Source: Vibrio sp. Hep-1b-8 (lineage in GTDB: Bacteria; Pseudomonadota; Gammaproteobacteria; Enterobacterales; Vibrionaceae). Taken from it: 35,266 nt of DNA. The notes under the pieces were generated by a model. It was not told the origin of the DNA. It did not search any database and saw only the letters and a program-made list of their open reading frames with translations. Positions 1 to 8,356 of this stretch are shown here, one piece after another. How positions within the stretch are numbered: position 1 is the first letter of the stretch; each line of letters starts with the position of its first letter. The stretch is from the NCBI RefSeq assembly GCF_006124995.1, contig NZ_QEWN01000019.1, positions 1 to 35,266 of the forward strand, written 5' to 3'. Both the position numbers and the translations under genes were made by a program.

Positions 1-111
1 AAGGAAGCCATCGATCAATTTTTTACTGTGACTCTTCCAGAGATCGCAGGTTCACTGACGTCTCGAATCAATGATAATTTTCAGGTACTCAAGCCTGCAT
101 TTTCAAGTTGA
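1..111 (+). CDS. C-terminal end of an unidentified protein (partial)
   Basis: An open frame enters from the left edge in frame 1 and stops at TGA 109-111. It encodes 36 residues ending in ...NDNFQVLKPAFSS. The fragment is too short for family assignment; no motif is recognisable. It is followed by about 130 bp of non-coding DNA with a short tandem GGCTTA repeat before the next gene. That it is coding is inferred only from the open frame reaching the edge and the clean stop. Confidence 0.4.
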   Translation, partial: KEAIDQFFTVTLPEIAGSLTSRINDNFQVLKPAFSS

Positions 112-245
112 TTGGGTATAGGCACTACAAGCTCCAACGGCTTAGGGCTTAGGGCTTAACTCATCATTAACTGTGTATTGTAGTAGCAGCCAAGTACACT
201 ATCGTTAATAATCAGAGATATCTCAACCCTATCAAGGAATCATTA

Positions 246-1775
246 ATGCTACCCCTTAAGCGGATAACCACCAGCTTAGTTCTTACCACGTTGCTCGCCG
301 GTTGTGGCACTCTTCCAGAGCAGATAGAGCATCAACCACAAGTGACATCAACACCTAGTAGCAGTCAGTTATCCCTGTTAAGCGAAGCATATGCCACAAA
401 CCAAGCAACGAAAACCAGCGCAGTGACGTTGCAAGAGAGTGGTTGGCAAGCCTTGAGTCAACGACTTGCTCTTATCGAGAGTGCACAACGCAGCATCGAT
501 ATTCAATACTACATCTGGAACTCGGATCGCTCTGGGAAGTATCTCGCCAGTCGAGTTGTCGCGGCAGCAAACCGTGGTGTTAGAGTCAGGGTGATGCTCG
601 ATGATATCAACCTCAACGAACGTGAAGCACTTCTCAGTGCGCTTAATGCTCATCCCAATATCGAGATTCGTGTCTTTAACCCCATCCCTACGCGCCGAGG
701 GGTCACAAAGTGGCTCAACGTACTGGGCGATTTTTCCCGTTTGAATAGACGCATGCACAACAAGTCGTTTACCGTCGATGGGGCTGTATCTATTGTTGGT
801 GGTCGCAACATTGGGGATGAATATTTCGACCTTGCCAACGATATCAACTTCCGTGATCGTGACGCGATGGTAATGGGTACTATAGTTGGTGACATTGAAA
901 CCAGCTTCAATCAATATTGGAACAGTCGCTGGTCTTACCCAGTGGATCTACTCAATAACGAAGCAATCGCCGATCTGAGTCTGATCGATGATATTGCCGT
1001 ACCACACTACACAAACTACCCTGCTTTGCCACAAGGGCAATCTAACGCGCTCACTTTCTTAGGCAACATCATGGCCAGTATGGATTGGGTTGAAGCCAGT
1101 TATATTGCTGATCAGCCAGTTCCCGATGACGTCAGTAACACTAACCAACCCAAAACAACGGCGCAATATCTCTCGGCACTCGCCCAGCAATCTAAGCAGA
1201 AGATCGTTCTCGAATCCGCATACCTGATCTTTGACGACCAACAGCTAGCAGCGATGCAAGTACTGACTCGTGGTGGTGTCGAGATTAAAGCCTTAACCAA
1301 TTCTATGGCGTCTAATGATCTGATCACTAACCATTCTGGTTACGCTGGTCGACGCGAAGATATGCTCGAACACGGCATTAAACTGTATGAATTGAAGCCC
1401 AACGCCGAGGTGTGTGAGATTTCAACCAAAGATGCCAACAAGTGTGCGCCTGCCATCGGTTATGGCCTTCACTCAAAATCTGCGGTGTTTGACGATCGTG
1501 TTGCCACGGTTGGCTCGTTTAACTTTAACCTTAGATCGACTTACCTAAATACTGAGTCACTGCTGGTGATAGAAGACCTTGATGTCGCACAGCGTCTTGC
1601 TGACAACATTTTGCAGGCGATGGATCAGGAGAATAGCTGGAGATTAGAATTACAAAACGGTGACGTGATGTGGTCTTCCGGTTCTCAAATCTATGATCAT
1701 GAGCCAGAGACAGGGCGATGGCAGCGATTTGAGTCTTACTTTCTCCAACTACTGCCCATAGAGAAGTATTTGTAG
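246..1775 (+). CDS. Phospholipase D family lipoprotein, cardiolipin synthase (ClsC)-like
   Basis: The 509-residue protein begins with a lipoprotein signal peptide whose lipobox LLAGC puts the lipidated cysteine at residue 20, so it should be anchored in a membrane facing the periplasm. Two HKD phospholipase D motifs are intact: H171-x-K173-x4-D178 followed by the GGRN element, and H409-x-K411-x4-D416 followed by GSFN. The two-motif layout and length match the ClsC/YmdC type of bacterial cardiolipin synthase, which moves phosphatidyl groups between phospholipids; hydrolysis of phospholipid is the alternative. It stands alone, converges with the phn genes and shares a bidirectional terminator with them. 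AAGGA before the ATG at 246 supports the start. The family is certain; the exact reaction is inferred. Confidence 0.88.
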   Translation: MLPLKRITTSLVLTTLLAGCGTLPEQIEHQPQVTSTPSSSQLSLLSEAYATNQATKTSAVTLQESGWQALSQRLALIESAQRSIDIQYYIWNSDRSGKYLASRVVAAANRGVRVRVMLDDINLNEREALLSALNAHPNIEIRVFNPIPTRRGVTKWLNVLGDFSRLNRRMHNKSFTVDGAVSIVGGRNIGDEYFDLANDINFRDRDAMVMGTIVGDIETSFNQYWNSRWSYPVDLLNNEAIADLSLIDDIAVPHYTNYPALPQGQSNALTFLGNIMASMDWVEASYIADQPVPDDVSNTNQPKTTAQYLSALAQQSKQKIVLESAYLIFDDQQLAAMQVLTRGGVEIKALTNSMASNDLITNHSGYAGRREDMLEHGIKLYELKPNAEVCEISTKDANKCAPAIGYGLHSKSAVFDDRVATVGSFNFNLRSTYLNTESLLVIEDLDVAQRLADNILQAMDQENSWRLELQNGDVMWSSGSQIYDHEPETGRWQRFESYFLQLLPIEKYL

Positions 1776-1783
1776 CTTAAAAG

Positions 1784-1808
1784 AAAAGGCAGGTATTCCC
1801 TGCCTTTT
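1784..1808. terminator. Bidirectional intrinsic terminator between the PLD gene and phnE2
   Basis: Perfect 10-bp inverted repeat AAAAGGCAGG / CCTGCCTTTT around a TATTC loop. The A-tract and T-tract flank the stem, so it can stop the PLD transcript on the plus strand and the phn operon on the minus strand. Confidence 0.85.
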
Positions 1809-1840
1809 GAATACAACACCTAGCCATTTGATGTTGTTGT

Positions 1841-2644
1841 TTAAATCAGTTTCTTACGTACGTGGACAACTAGCGCTTCAGCCAGTACAACGACCGCAAA
1901 AATGCTCACTAGAATCATCGATACTTTCTGCCATTCAAACAGATTCTGCGCATCATTTAGCACCACGCCAATACCACCTGCACCTACCAATCCTAGAACC
2001 GCCGATTCACGGACGTTGATATCCCAACGAAACAGTACGATTGAGAAGAATGCTGGCATAACCTGAGGCCAATAACCTTTGAACAAGATGCTTCCCCATG
2101 ACGCACCGGTTGCTTTCAGCGCTTCAATGGTGCCCATGTTGACTTCTGCGATCGCTTCCGCCAGCAGTTTACCAACAAAGCCTACGCTACGAACCGCAAT
2201 CGCCATGATTCCAGCCAGCACACCTGGACCAAACAGGGCAATAAACAGCAATGCCCAAACCAATGAGTTCACCGAGCGAGATGAAACCAAGAAGAACTGA
2301 GCAATCCAGTTAAGCGTCTTATTTGGGGTGATATTTGGCGCATTAAGCAAGGCTAATGGAATCGCCAGAACTAACGTAAATAGCGTCCCTAACGTGGCGA
2401 TATGCAGCGTTTCAACCATCGCATCATGAATCGTTTCAGGATAGAAGCCGTAGTCCATCGGAACCATACGACTAAACATATCGGCAAACTGAGCAGGCGC
2501 GTCGTACAAGAATTCTGGTATCACTTCAACCGTCTGCCATGACCATACGATTGCAGAAACAAAGCAGAGGTAAGCAGCAAATCTTGCGATACGCTCACTA
2601 AAGGTGAAACGTTGCCATTCTCTATCAATAGAAGCGGTCGTCAT
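1841..2644 (-). CDS. phnE: PhnE-type ABC transporter permease (second copy)
   Basis: A 267-residue inner-membrane protein with about six hydrophobic segments. It carries the EAA-loop signature of binding-protein-dependent permeases (EAIAEVNMGTIEALKATGAS, about residues 167-186), which docks on the ATPase. It resembles PhnE permeases of phosphonate/phosphite/organophosphate importers. Its start codon overlaps the stop of the upstream permease by one base (TAATG), so the two are translationally coupled and probably form a heterodimeric channel. It is the last gene of the phnD-C-E-E operon and ends in front of the terminator at 1784-1808. The substrate cannot be read from the sequence. Confidence 0.9.
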   Translation of the reverse strand: MTTASIDREWQRFTFSERIARFAAYLCFVSAIVWSWQTVEVIPEFLYDAPAQFADMFSRMVPMDYGFYPETIHDAMVETLHIATLGTLFTLVLAIPLALLNAPNITPNKTLNWIAQFFLVSSRSVNSLVWALLFIALFGPGVLAGIMAIAVRSVGFVGKLLAEAIAEVNMGTIEALKATGASWGSILFKGYWPQVMPAFFSIVLFRWDINVRESAVLGLVGAGGIGVVLNDAQNLFEWQKVSMILVSIFAVVVLAEALVVHVRKKLI

Positions 2645-3450
2645 TAGAAGATTCTCCTTACAACATTAGATAAGAACTCACCGACAAGGATTAGCGCGAT
2701 AATAGTGATAAGAATCGCAGCAACAAAGTCATAATCAAAACGCTGGAATGCAGAGAAAAGCGTGCCACCCAAGCCACCAGCGCCAACAATACCGACCATG
2801 GTCGAGTTACGTAGGTTTGAGTCCAACTGATAACTGGCAAAACCGATAAAGCGAGTGAATACCTGTGGCATAACCGCGAACAGAATGACACTCATAAAAC
2901 TTGCGCCTGTCGCTCGAATCGCTTCAACTTGCTTAAACGAGATCTCCTCAATCGCCTCAGCAAACAGCTTGGCAATAAAACCAATCGAAGCAAAAACCAG
3001 AGTTAAAATACCCGCCAGTGCACCAAAACCGACGGCCTTAACAAACAAGATGGCGATGATGACCGGGTGGAAAGAGCGGCACAGAGCAATAAAGCCGCGA
3101 ACTGGTGTTGAGACAATATTTGGCATCATGTTTCGCGCCGCAAGCAGACCAAGAAACAATGAGATAACGATGCCGAAAAAGCTCGAAATAATCGCGATTT
3201 GTAAACTCTCAGCCAAACCACTCAAGAGCAGATTTGAGCGTGAGAAATCAGGCGGAAACATGCGACTAAGTAAACGCTCACTTTCCCCTAAGCCGACCAT
3301 AAATCGATCCCAAGTTAAATTGAGCGTCGAGATACTATAAAAAAGATAGCCAATCACAGCTACGACACCCAAGCGGCTCGCCCATGATGCCTTAAACGGA
3401 TTTTCAATCGCCTCTACCGCTGTTTTGGTCGATGAGCTTAATCCAGCCAT
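2644..3450 (-). CDS. phnE: PhnE-type ABC transporter permease (first copy)
   Basis: A 268-residue membrane protein with about six transmembrane segments and an EAA loop ([20 protein letters not shown]). It is paralogous to the following permease, with which it probably pairs. The ATG at 3450 lies inside the end of phnC (13-base overlap) and has a strong ribosome site, GGAGGTGA, seven or so bases upstream. Two different PhnE-like subunits encoded in tandem are known in this transporter family (phosphonate, phosphite and aminoethylphosphonate types). The family call is secure; whether phosphonate, phosphite or a phosphate ester is moved is open. Confidence 0.9.
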   Translation of the reverse strand: MAGLSSSTKTAVEAIENPFKASWASRLGVVAVIGYLFYSISTLNLTWDRFMVGLGESERLLSRMFPPDFSRSNLLLSGLAESLQIAIISSFFGIVISLFLGLLAARNMMPNIVSTPVRGFIALCRSFHPVIIAILFVKAVGFGALAGILTLVFASIGFIAKLFAEAIEEISFKQVEAIRATGASFMSVILFAVMPQVFTRFIGFASYQLDSNLRNSTMVGIVGAGGLGGTLFSAFQRFDYDFVAAILITIIALILVGEFLSNVVRRIF

Positions 3451-4208
3451 GACTCACCTCCATAGATAATTTTTAGGTCATCTTCGCTGATGCCTTCAGG
3501 GCGGCCGTCATAATGCACTTTACCATTGCACATACCGATAATACGTTTCGCAAAACGTTTAGCGAGGTTAACGTCATGAATATTGACCAACACAGGGATC
3601 TGCTTCTCCTGGGCGAAGGTTTCCATTAGTTCCATGATTTCTACCGCGGTTTTAGGGTCAAGCGAGGAGGTCGGCTCATCCGCCAGCAATATGTACGGGT
3701 CTTGCATCACGGCACGGGCAATACCAACACGTTGACGCTGACCACCAGACAAGCTATCTGCACGCTGATTGGCGAAATCTTGCAAGCCAACAAACTCTAA
3801 TAATTCGAAGGCTTTTTTGAGATCTTCTTTCGAGTAGTTACGACGCCATGCGTTCCAAGAAGACATGTAACCAAGACGACCACACAAGACGTTCTCAATC
3901 ACAGTCAAACGCTCAACTAGGTTGTACTCCTGAAAAACCATACCGATATGACGACGCTGCTTACGTAGTGCCTGCCCACTCAGTTTTGTCAGATCCTCGC
4001 CTTCAAACAGAATCTCGCCACTGGTTGGATCGTTAAGGCGGTTAATACAACGAAGCAAGGTACTCTTACCTGTACCTGACGGGCCGATGATGGCAATGAT
4101 ACCCGGTTGGTCGATATTGATGTCGATACCCTTAAGGATTGGCTTGCCTGCCACGTATTGATGAAAAAGGTTATTGATCTTTATTCCGTCATAGCTCGCT
4201 ACGGCCAT
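3438..4208 (-). CDS. phnC: PhnC-type ABC transporter ATP-binding protein
   Basis: The ATPase of the importer. It shows Walker [10 protein letters not shown], the ABC signature LSGGQRQR and Walker [14 protein letters not shown], in the order and spacing of PhnC proteins, and is about 256 residues from the chosen start. The frame is open further up to 4268, but the ATG at 4208 ([11 protein letters not shown]...) is preferred because AAGGAA lies seven bases before it. The upstream extension would also run through a strong stem-loop (4235-4267). It follows phnD and overlaps phnE, so it belongs to one transcription unit driven from the sigma54 promoter ahead of phnD. Confidence 0.9.
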   Translation of the reverse strand: MAVASYDGIKINNLFHQYVAGKPILKGIDINIDQPGIIAIIGPSGTGKSTLLRCINRLNDPTSGEILFEGEDLTKLSGQALRKQRRHIGMVFQEYNLVERLTVIENVLCGRLGYMSSWNAWRRNYSKEDLKKAFELLEFVGLQDFANQRADSLSGGQRQRVGIARAVMQDPYILLADEPTSSLDPKTAVEIMELMETFAQEKQIPVLVNIHDVNLAKRFAKRIIGMCNGKVHYDGRPEGISEDDLKIIYGGESWLD

Positions 4209-4234
4209 ACTACTATTCCTTGTTTTCTTATGAG

Positions 4235-4267
4235 TGTACGGTGCCCTACACACGAGGACACCGTACA
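4235..4267 (-). other. Stem-loop between phnD and phnC
   Basis: Perfect 9-bp arms TGTACGGTG / CACCGTACA with a 15-base loop lie between the phnD stop and the phnC ribosome site. No T-run follows. Stems at this place in binding-protein ABC operons often protect the upstream message and give more binding protein than membrane subunits; that role is inferred here. Confidence 0.55.
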
Positions 4268-4297
4268 TTTATTTAGAATGATGGGTTTGTTAAAGGA

Positions 4298-5338
4298 TTA
4301 TTGCGTCTTAGCTTGCTTTGCTAACTCTTCCGCTTTCTTCTTAGCTCGCTTAGCTGCATCTTTTTCAGCCAGTTTTTTCAGACCGGTTTTGGTGTAAGCG
4401 GTACCTGTCGCGTGGGCAATATCACGGATAACTGACCAATCTTCTTGGTAAGTAATTGGTGAGAAACGGTCAGCGCCTTTAAACGCATCGCTCATCTCTT
4501 TGGTAAAGCGGTAGCTGAAGAAGGCTTCGTTGATCTTCTCTACAAGCTCTGGTTTCAGGTTGTATGCGTAGCCAAATGCAGAAGTTGGGAAACGTGGGCT
4601 ACGGTAGATAATTTTTAGCTCAGAGGCATCAACACGGCCAGCTGCAACCATACGGTCATAAACATCTGAAGCAACTGGGGCAGCATCGTAGTCACCGTTG
4701 TAAACACCTAGGATAGATTGGTCATGCTTACCAGAGTAAAGCACTTTGTAATCTTGATCCGGTACGAGGCCTTGAGCTGGGAATAGAGCGCGCGGAGCAA
4801 GGTTACCAGAGTTGGAAGACGCTGACGTATGCGCGACTTTCTTACCTTTCAGATCCGCCATTTCATTAATGCCACTGTCTTTACGGACGATGGTAATTAG
4901 GTTGTAACCTTGGAAACCTGACTCATCACCTTTAACAGCGATCGGTACGTAACCCGCAAGGTTAACAGCGTAGCCCGTTGGACCCGTTGAGAAGCCAGCA
5001 ACATGAAGACGGCCTGAACGCATCGCCTCAACCTGAGCTGAGTTAGAGTGAACGGTGTAATAGATGACTTTTTTACCGGTAATTTTGCTTAGGTGCGCCT
5101 GAAAATCTGCAAATGCATCCTTGTACAGAGCAGGGTCCTCAACGGGAGTGTAGGTAAATACGAGTGTACTTGGATCAATCCACTCACTCGCATCTTTGGG
5201 CGCGTCAGCCACTAAGTCTTTATTTTCATCACAGTATCTATCATCCAGTACCCCACGATAAGTACACTCACTTGCCATCGCCATTGATGGCAGCAGCAAA
5301 GAACCAGCGATTAACAATCCTTTTACACTGTTTTTCAT
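4298..5338 (-). CDS. phnD: PhnD-like periplasmic phosphate-ester/phosphonate-binding protein
   Basis: A 346-residue substrate-binding protein with a clear Sec signal peptide (MKNSVKGLLIAGSLLLPSMAMA, cleavage before SEC). The mature part has the PhnD/type 2 periplasmic-binding layout: VFTYTPVEDP near the start, then VHSNSAQVEAMRSGRLHVAGFSTGP and KKVAHTSASSNSGNLAPR, the latter lining the anion-binding site in this family. The C-terminus is unusual: about 25 residues of Lys/Ala/Glu-rich helix (KDAAKRAKKKAEELAKQAK). It is the first gene of the importer operon, read from a sigma54 promoter at 5385-5400. PhnD-like proteins bind phosphonates, phosphite or other phosphorus compounds. A periplasmic phosphodiesterase next door and the absence of C-P cleaving genes favour a phosphate ester here (inference). 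Confidence 0.88.
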   Translation of the reverse strand: MKNSVKGLLIAGSLLLPSMAMASECTYRGVLDDRYCDENKDLVADAPKDASEWIDPSTLVFTYTPVEDPALYKDAFADFQAHLSKITGKKVIYYTVHSNSAQVEAMRSGRLHVAGFSTGPTGYAVNLAGYVPIAVKGDESGFQGYNLITIVRKDSGINEMADLKGKKVAHTSASSNSGNLAPRALFPAQGLVPDQDYKVLYSGKHDQSILGVYNGDYDAAPVASDVYDRMVAAGRVDASELKIIYRSPRFPTSAFGYAYNLKPELVEKINEAFFSYRFTKEMSDAFKGADRFSPITYQEDWSVIRDIAHATGTAYTKTGLKKLAEKDAAKRAKKKAEELAKQAKTQ

Positions 5339-5384
5339 ATTAGAACCTTACATTCACGTTATTGTTGATGTTCACCTCTCCTAT

Positions 5385-5400
5385 AGCAGGGGTTGTGCCA
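5385..5400 (-). promoter_or_regulatory. Sigma54 promoter of the phnD-C-E-E operon
   Basis: On the minus strand the sequence reads TGGCACAACCCCTGCT. The -24 GG and -12 GC are exactly ten bases apart, matching the consensus TGGCAC-N5-TTGCW with one mismatch. It lies about 46 bp upstream of the phnD start codon. The sigma54-activating response regulator at 7004-8356 is the obvious partner. Confidence 0.8.
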
Positions 5401-5460
5401 ACTATTTTAATTTTAAATATCAATAACTTAACATGACATCAATTTAACCATTTTTAGTTT

Positions 5461-5510
5461 GGGTCATTTGTGTCCAATTAATTTTAAGATGTTTGGGTCA
5501 TTTCTGTCCC
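5461..5510 (-). promoter_or_regulatory. Two repeated dyads upstream of phnD, likely activator-binding sites
   Basis: Two copies of an imperfect dyad occur at 5461-5476 (GGGTCA TTTG TGTCCA) and 5495-5510 (GGGTCA TTTC TGTCCC), 34 bp apart. The first begins 61 bp above the -24 element of the sigma54 promoter. A third copy sits at the same distance ahead of the phosphodiesterase promoter (6984-6999). Position, symmetry and repetition suggest enhancer sites for the NtrC-family regulator encoded nearby; the assignment is inference. Confidence 0.65.
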
Positions 5511-5524
5511 AGCCAAATCGAAAC

Positions 5525-5554
5525 GAAAAAAAAGGTCATTTGACCCTTTTTTTT
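5525..5554 (-). terminator. Intrinsic terminator of the phosphodiesterase gene
   Basis: Downstream of the stop at 5577, the minus strand forms GGTC/GACC with an AAAT loop, extended by A/T pairing and followed by eight or more T residues. It separates this gene from the phnD regulatory region. Confidence 0.75.
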
Positions 5555-5576
5555 AACGGTAGATAGCAACGAAAAC

Positions 5577-6788
5577 TTAGATATCCATACAGTTCGCGTA
5601 ATAGGTCACCGTCGATGGCCAATCACTAAATACACCAAGCACACCGACGTCCTTCGCTAAGACATCGAGTACTTTCATCATATCGCCATCACGCTTGATC
5701 TGGTCTGTGACGGATTGATAGTACCAGCCACCGCCTTGCGCCAACGGACCTGAACGCTCTAGTGTCCAAGCAATGATATCGAGATCCGCTTGCTTCGCTA
5801 GCTTGGCATAGTCAGACTGGACAATATTGTTATTCTCATCAAGTTGAATCAAGGCATACAAAGGCGGAGCAATAATTTGAACACCTTGATCAGAGAGCTC
5901 TTTCATGTTTTCCAACGAAGCAGCAAAACCCTCTTTTTCGTACATACGGTCATCAAGGTAGACAGCTTGCTTACCAAACTTAGCCTCATTTTTGATCCAG
6001 TATTTAACATCATCAAGATTGAATGACTGAACATAAGCTTCATCAGGAGAGAAGCCCGCTTGTTTAAGCTCATCGATCAACTTCTGAGCATACATTTCCT
6101 GACTAAAGCCTTGGAAAGGCATCTTCACGGCAGCTGACTTCAATTCAGGAGTCACCTTAACACCATATTTTTTAAACAGTGCAGCACTCTCGGCGTGGGT
6201 CATCAAAGTCCCTGTTTGCGAATAGAGGTCTGTACGCCAGCCTGGAGTCCCGTTCATGTACTCTTCAACCGTTGTCGCTTTTGGATTCGCCCCATCCATT
6301 TTGCCTTTAAGAGTCTTAAATTCCGCTAACGTGAAATCTGACGTACGACATTCTACCTGTGCATCTTCACCTGTGGCTGGATTAGCAGGTTTAAATGGTA
6401 CCGTACACTTCTTAGCAAGTTCAGGATGAGCAAGTACATCGGTTGTAGTATGCAAATCACTTTGCGAGTGACGACAGACCAACTGTTTATCTTTGGTAAA
6501 GGTCACATCACACTCTAACACCCCAGCACCCATTGCGATCGCAGCCAAGTAAGACTCTTTGGTGTGCTCTGGAAACTGCATTGCTGCTCCACGGTGGCCG
6601 ATAGAGAAGTCGCTACGATAAAATGGGCCGGCCTGACAGCTTTCCAACTTAGTTTTCAGAGGTCCCTCTTCCATATCACTGACGAGGTATAGCGGGCGTG
6701 GCCCAACCTGCGCTGGCTCGTTTGCAGCCATCGCCATTGAGCTAACACCTAGCAATAGGGCGATACTACTGGTTAAGATTTGCTTCAT
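5577..6788 (-). CDS. Periplasmic glycerophosphodiester phosphodiesterase (GlpQ-like)
   Basis: A 403-residue secreted protein with a signal peptide ending MAMAA-NEP. The catalytic elements of the GDPD family are present: [15 protein letters not shown] (His-Arg-Gly and the following Glu), LECDV (metal-binding Glu/Asp) and CRHSQSDL (second catalytic His). A later PELKS segment and a C-terminal [11 protein letters not shown] match the barrel. The family splits glycerophosphodiesters from phospholipid head groups into glycerol-3-phosphate and an alcohol. It is longer than GlpQ because of an insertion after the second His, with extra cysteines. It has its own sigma54 promoter and sits between the PhnCDEE importer and the two-component genes, which suggests it feeds the importer. 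Confidence 0.9.
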   Translation of the reverse strand: MKQILTSSIALLLGVSSMAMAANEPAQVGPRPLYLVSDMEEGPLKTKLESCQAGPFYRSDFSIGHRGAAMQFPEHTKESYLAAIAMGAGVLECDVTFTKDKQLVCRHSQSDLHTTTDVLAHPELAKKCTVPFKPANPATGEDAQVECRTSDFTLAEFKTLKGKMDGANPKATTVEEYMNGTPGWRTDLYSQTGTLMTHAESAALFKKYGVKVTPELKSAAVKMPFQGFSQEMYAQKLIDELKQAGFSPDEAYVQSFNLDDVKYWIKNEAKFGKQAVYLDDRMYEKEGFAASLENMKELSDQGVQIIAPPLYALIQLDENNNIVQSDYAKLAKQADLDIIAWTLERSGPLAQGGGWYYQSVTDQIKRDGDMMKVLDVLAKDVGVLGVFSDWPSTVTYYANCMDI

Positions 6789-6907
6789 CTGTTGATTCTC
6801 CTTGCAGCAAATAGTTGTTTGTTATTTATGGTGTTCCGGACTGGGAAAAGTCTCCGTCGTAACATACGACTAACTCCCTGACTTCTAACCAGAACGACCA
6901 TCCATTT

Positions 6908-6923
6908 TGCACGCAGCGTGCCA
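6908..6923 (-). promoter_or_regulatory. Sigma54 promoter of the phosphodiesterase gene
   Basis: The minus strand reads TGGCACGCTGCGTGCA: a perfect -24 TGGCACG, and a -12 GTGCA with one mismatch from TTGCA. GG and GC are separated by exactly ten bases. It lies about 120 bp upstream of the start codon at 6788. Confidence 0.82.
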
Positions 6924-6983
6924 AAAACTTTTCGCTTGCAATTCAATCAGATAAGTATAACGTTTTTATTAAGCTTCTATGAT

Positions 6984-6999
6984 GGGTCAATTATGTCTT
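6984..6999 (-). promoter_or_regulatory. Dyad upstream of the phosphodiesterase promoter, likely activator site
   Basis: GGGTCA ATTA TGTCTT resembles the two dyads ahead of phnD and begins 61 bp above the -24 element, the same distance as there. It sits just beyond the stop of the response-regulator gene, so that gene's own product may bind it (inference). Confidence 0.55.
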
Positions 7000-7003
7000 G
7001 TCC

Positions 7004-8356
7004 CTAAATCTGGCGACTTGCTTTAAAACTCTCTTTGTCCAGTTGGTGTTTTTTCATCTTACGATAAAGGGTTTTTCTTGGCAGATTTAAGCGCAATGAC
7101 ACCTCGTTGATGTTGCCCGCCATTTCAATCAACGCTTCGGTAAGAACGTTACGCTCGTACTGTTCCATCTGCTGCTCAAACGCAAAGCCATCACTACTCA
7201 AGGTTGAAGGCGCTTGAAGATCAAAACCTTCGCCAACGATCCCAAGCACAAAACGGTCAGCCACATTTCTTAACTCTCGCACATTGCCTGGCCAATCATG
7301 TCGACACAGTTGTTGGATTTGTTCGGCGTAAAGTGTCGATGCGCGAGTCTTATATTTTTGACTGGCCTGAACGACAAAATGACGAAACAAGGACTGAATA
7401 TCTTCCTTACGCTGACGAAGAGGTGGGAGATTCAGACTGGCAATATTGAGTCGATAAAACAGATCCGCTCTAAACTCACCACGCTGACTCAGCTCCGCCA
7501 AATCCGCCTTGCTTGCCGCCACAATCGTGATATCGACCGGAATCAATGTATTGCCGCCAACCCGCTCAATCACCCGCTCCTGAATGACACGCAATAACTT
7601 AATTTGCACTGAGATTGGCATGCTTTCAATTTCATCTAAAAACAGTGTGCCACCATGCGCCTGCTCGATTTTACCAATCCGCTTTTTGTTGGCGCTAGTA
7701 AACGAGCCCGCCTCATGACCAAATAGTTCGCTCTCTATGATGCTTTCGGTCATCCCGCCACAGTTAATTGCAACAAAGGGCTTTTCTCGTCGTGCTGAAT
7801 AGCGGTGAAGCGCTCGTGCAATAACCTCTTTCCCCGTGCCAGTTTCACCATTGATAATGGTATCGACACCCGTACGCGCCAATGCGAGAACTTGCGTCCT
7901 AATCATCTCCATCTGGCTAGAAACACCAATAATCACGTTTTCAATCGGTTGCTCCGCCGTGGTGTTTTGAGCTATGGGAGCATTGTGAATATGTGTGGCG
8001 GCAAGGTTGAGCTTTTCAATCAGTTCATCACTTTGGAGTGGTTTTTCAATAAAATCGAACGCGCCGAGTTTGATTGCTTCGATGGCCATCGGAATATCCC
8101 CATGACCACTCATTAGGATGACTTCGCAATGTGGCGAGCGACTCTGAATCGCTTCTAACATCGATAATCCATCTAACTGAGGCATTCGAACATCGCACAG
8201 AACCACCTGTCGACTATCAGGCGAGAGTGATTTCAGACCACTTTTAGGGTCGGTAAATCCAGTGACGGTGAAACCTTCAAGTTCGAGCATTTCGCCCACG
8301 GCTTCTACAACATCCAGCTCGTCATCAATCAGGGTGATACGCTTATCCATCGTCAT
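7004..8356 (-). CDS. NtrC-family sigma54-activating response regulator (DctD/PgtA-like)
   Basis: The 450-residue protein has an N-terminal receiver domain with acidic pair D11-D12, phosphoacceptor D55, S83 and K105. The central AAA+ domain has Walker A GETGTGKE at 170-177 and Walker B LFLDEIESM near 238-244. A C-terminal Fis-type helix-turn-helix follows (NINEVSLRLNLPRKTLYRKMKK). The sigma54-contact loop, usually GAFTGA, reads GSFTSA (217-222). Its start overlaps the kinase stop by four bases (ATGA), so the pair is co-translated. Similarity is to DctD and PgtA, which respond to dicarboxylates and phosphoglycerates. The adjacent sigma54 promoters identify phnD and the phosphodiesterase as likely targets. 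Confidence 0.92.
   Translation of the reverse strand: MTMDKRITLIDDELDVVEAVGEMLELEGFTVTGFTDPKSGLKSLSPDSRQVVLCDVRMPQLDGLSMLEAIQSRSPHCEVILMSGHGDIPMAIEAIKLGAFDFIEKPLQSDELIEKLNLAATHIHNAPIAQNTTAEQPIENVIIGVSSQMEMIRTQVLALARTGVDTIINGETGTGKEVIARALHRYSARREKPFVAINCGGMTESIIESELFGHEAGSFTSANKKRIGKIEQAHGGTLFLDEIESMPISVQIKLLRVIQERVIERVGGNTLIPVDITIVAASKADLAELSQRGEFRADLFYRLNIASLNLPPLRQRKEDIQSLFRHFVVQASQKYKTRASTLYAEQIQQLCRHDWPGNVRELRNVADRFVLGIVGEGFDLQAPSTLSSDGFAFEQQMEQYERNVLTEALIEMAGNINEVSLRLNLPRKTLYRKMKKHQLDKESFKASRQI

Noticed and set aside
139..160. Tandem GGCTTA repeat
   Set aside because: Only three short units in non-coding DNA; no associated structure.
2855..3340. 161-residue open frame on the plus strand
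   Set aside because: It lies wholly antisense to the phnE gene and its composition mirrors that gene; no ribosome site or family match.
5441..5470. PhoB box upstream of phnD
   Set aside because: Only one ATGACA-like half-site is seen, without the second direct repeat; the sigma54 promoter explains regulation better.
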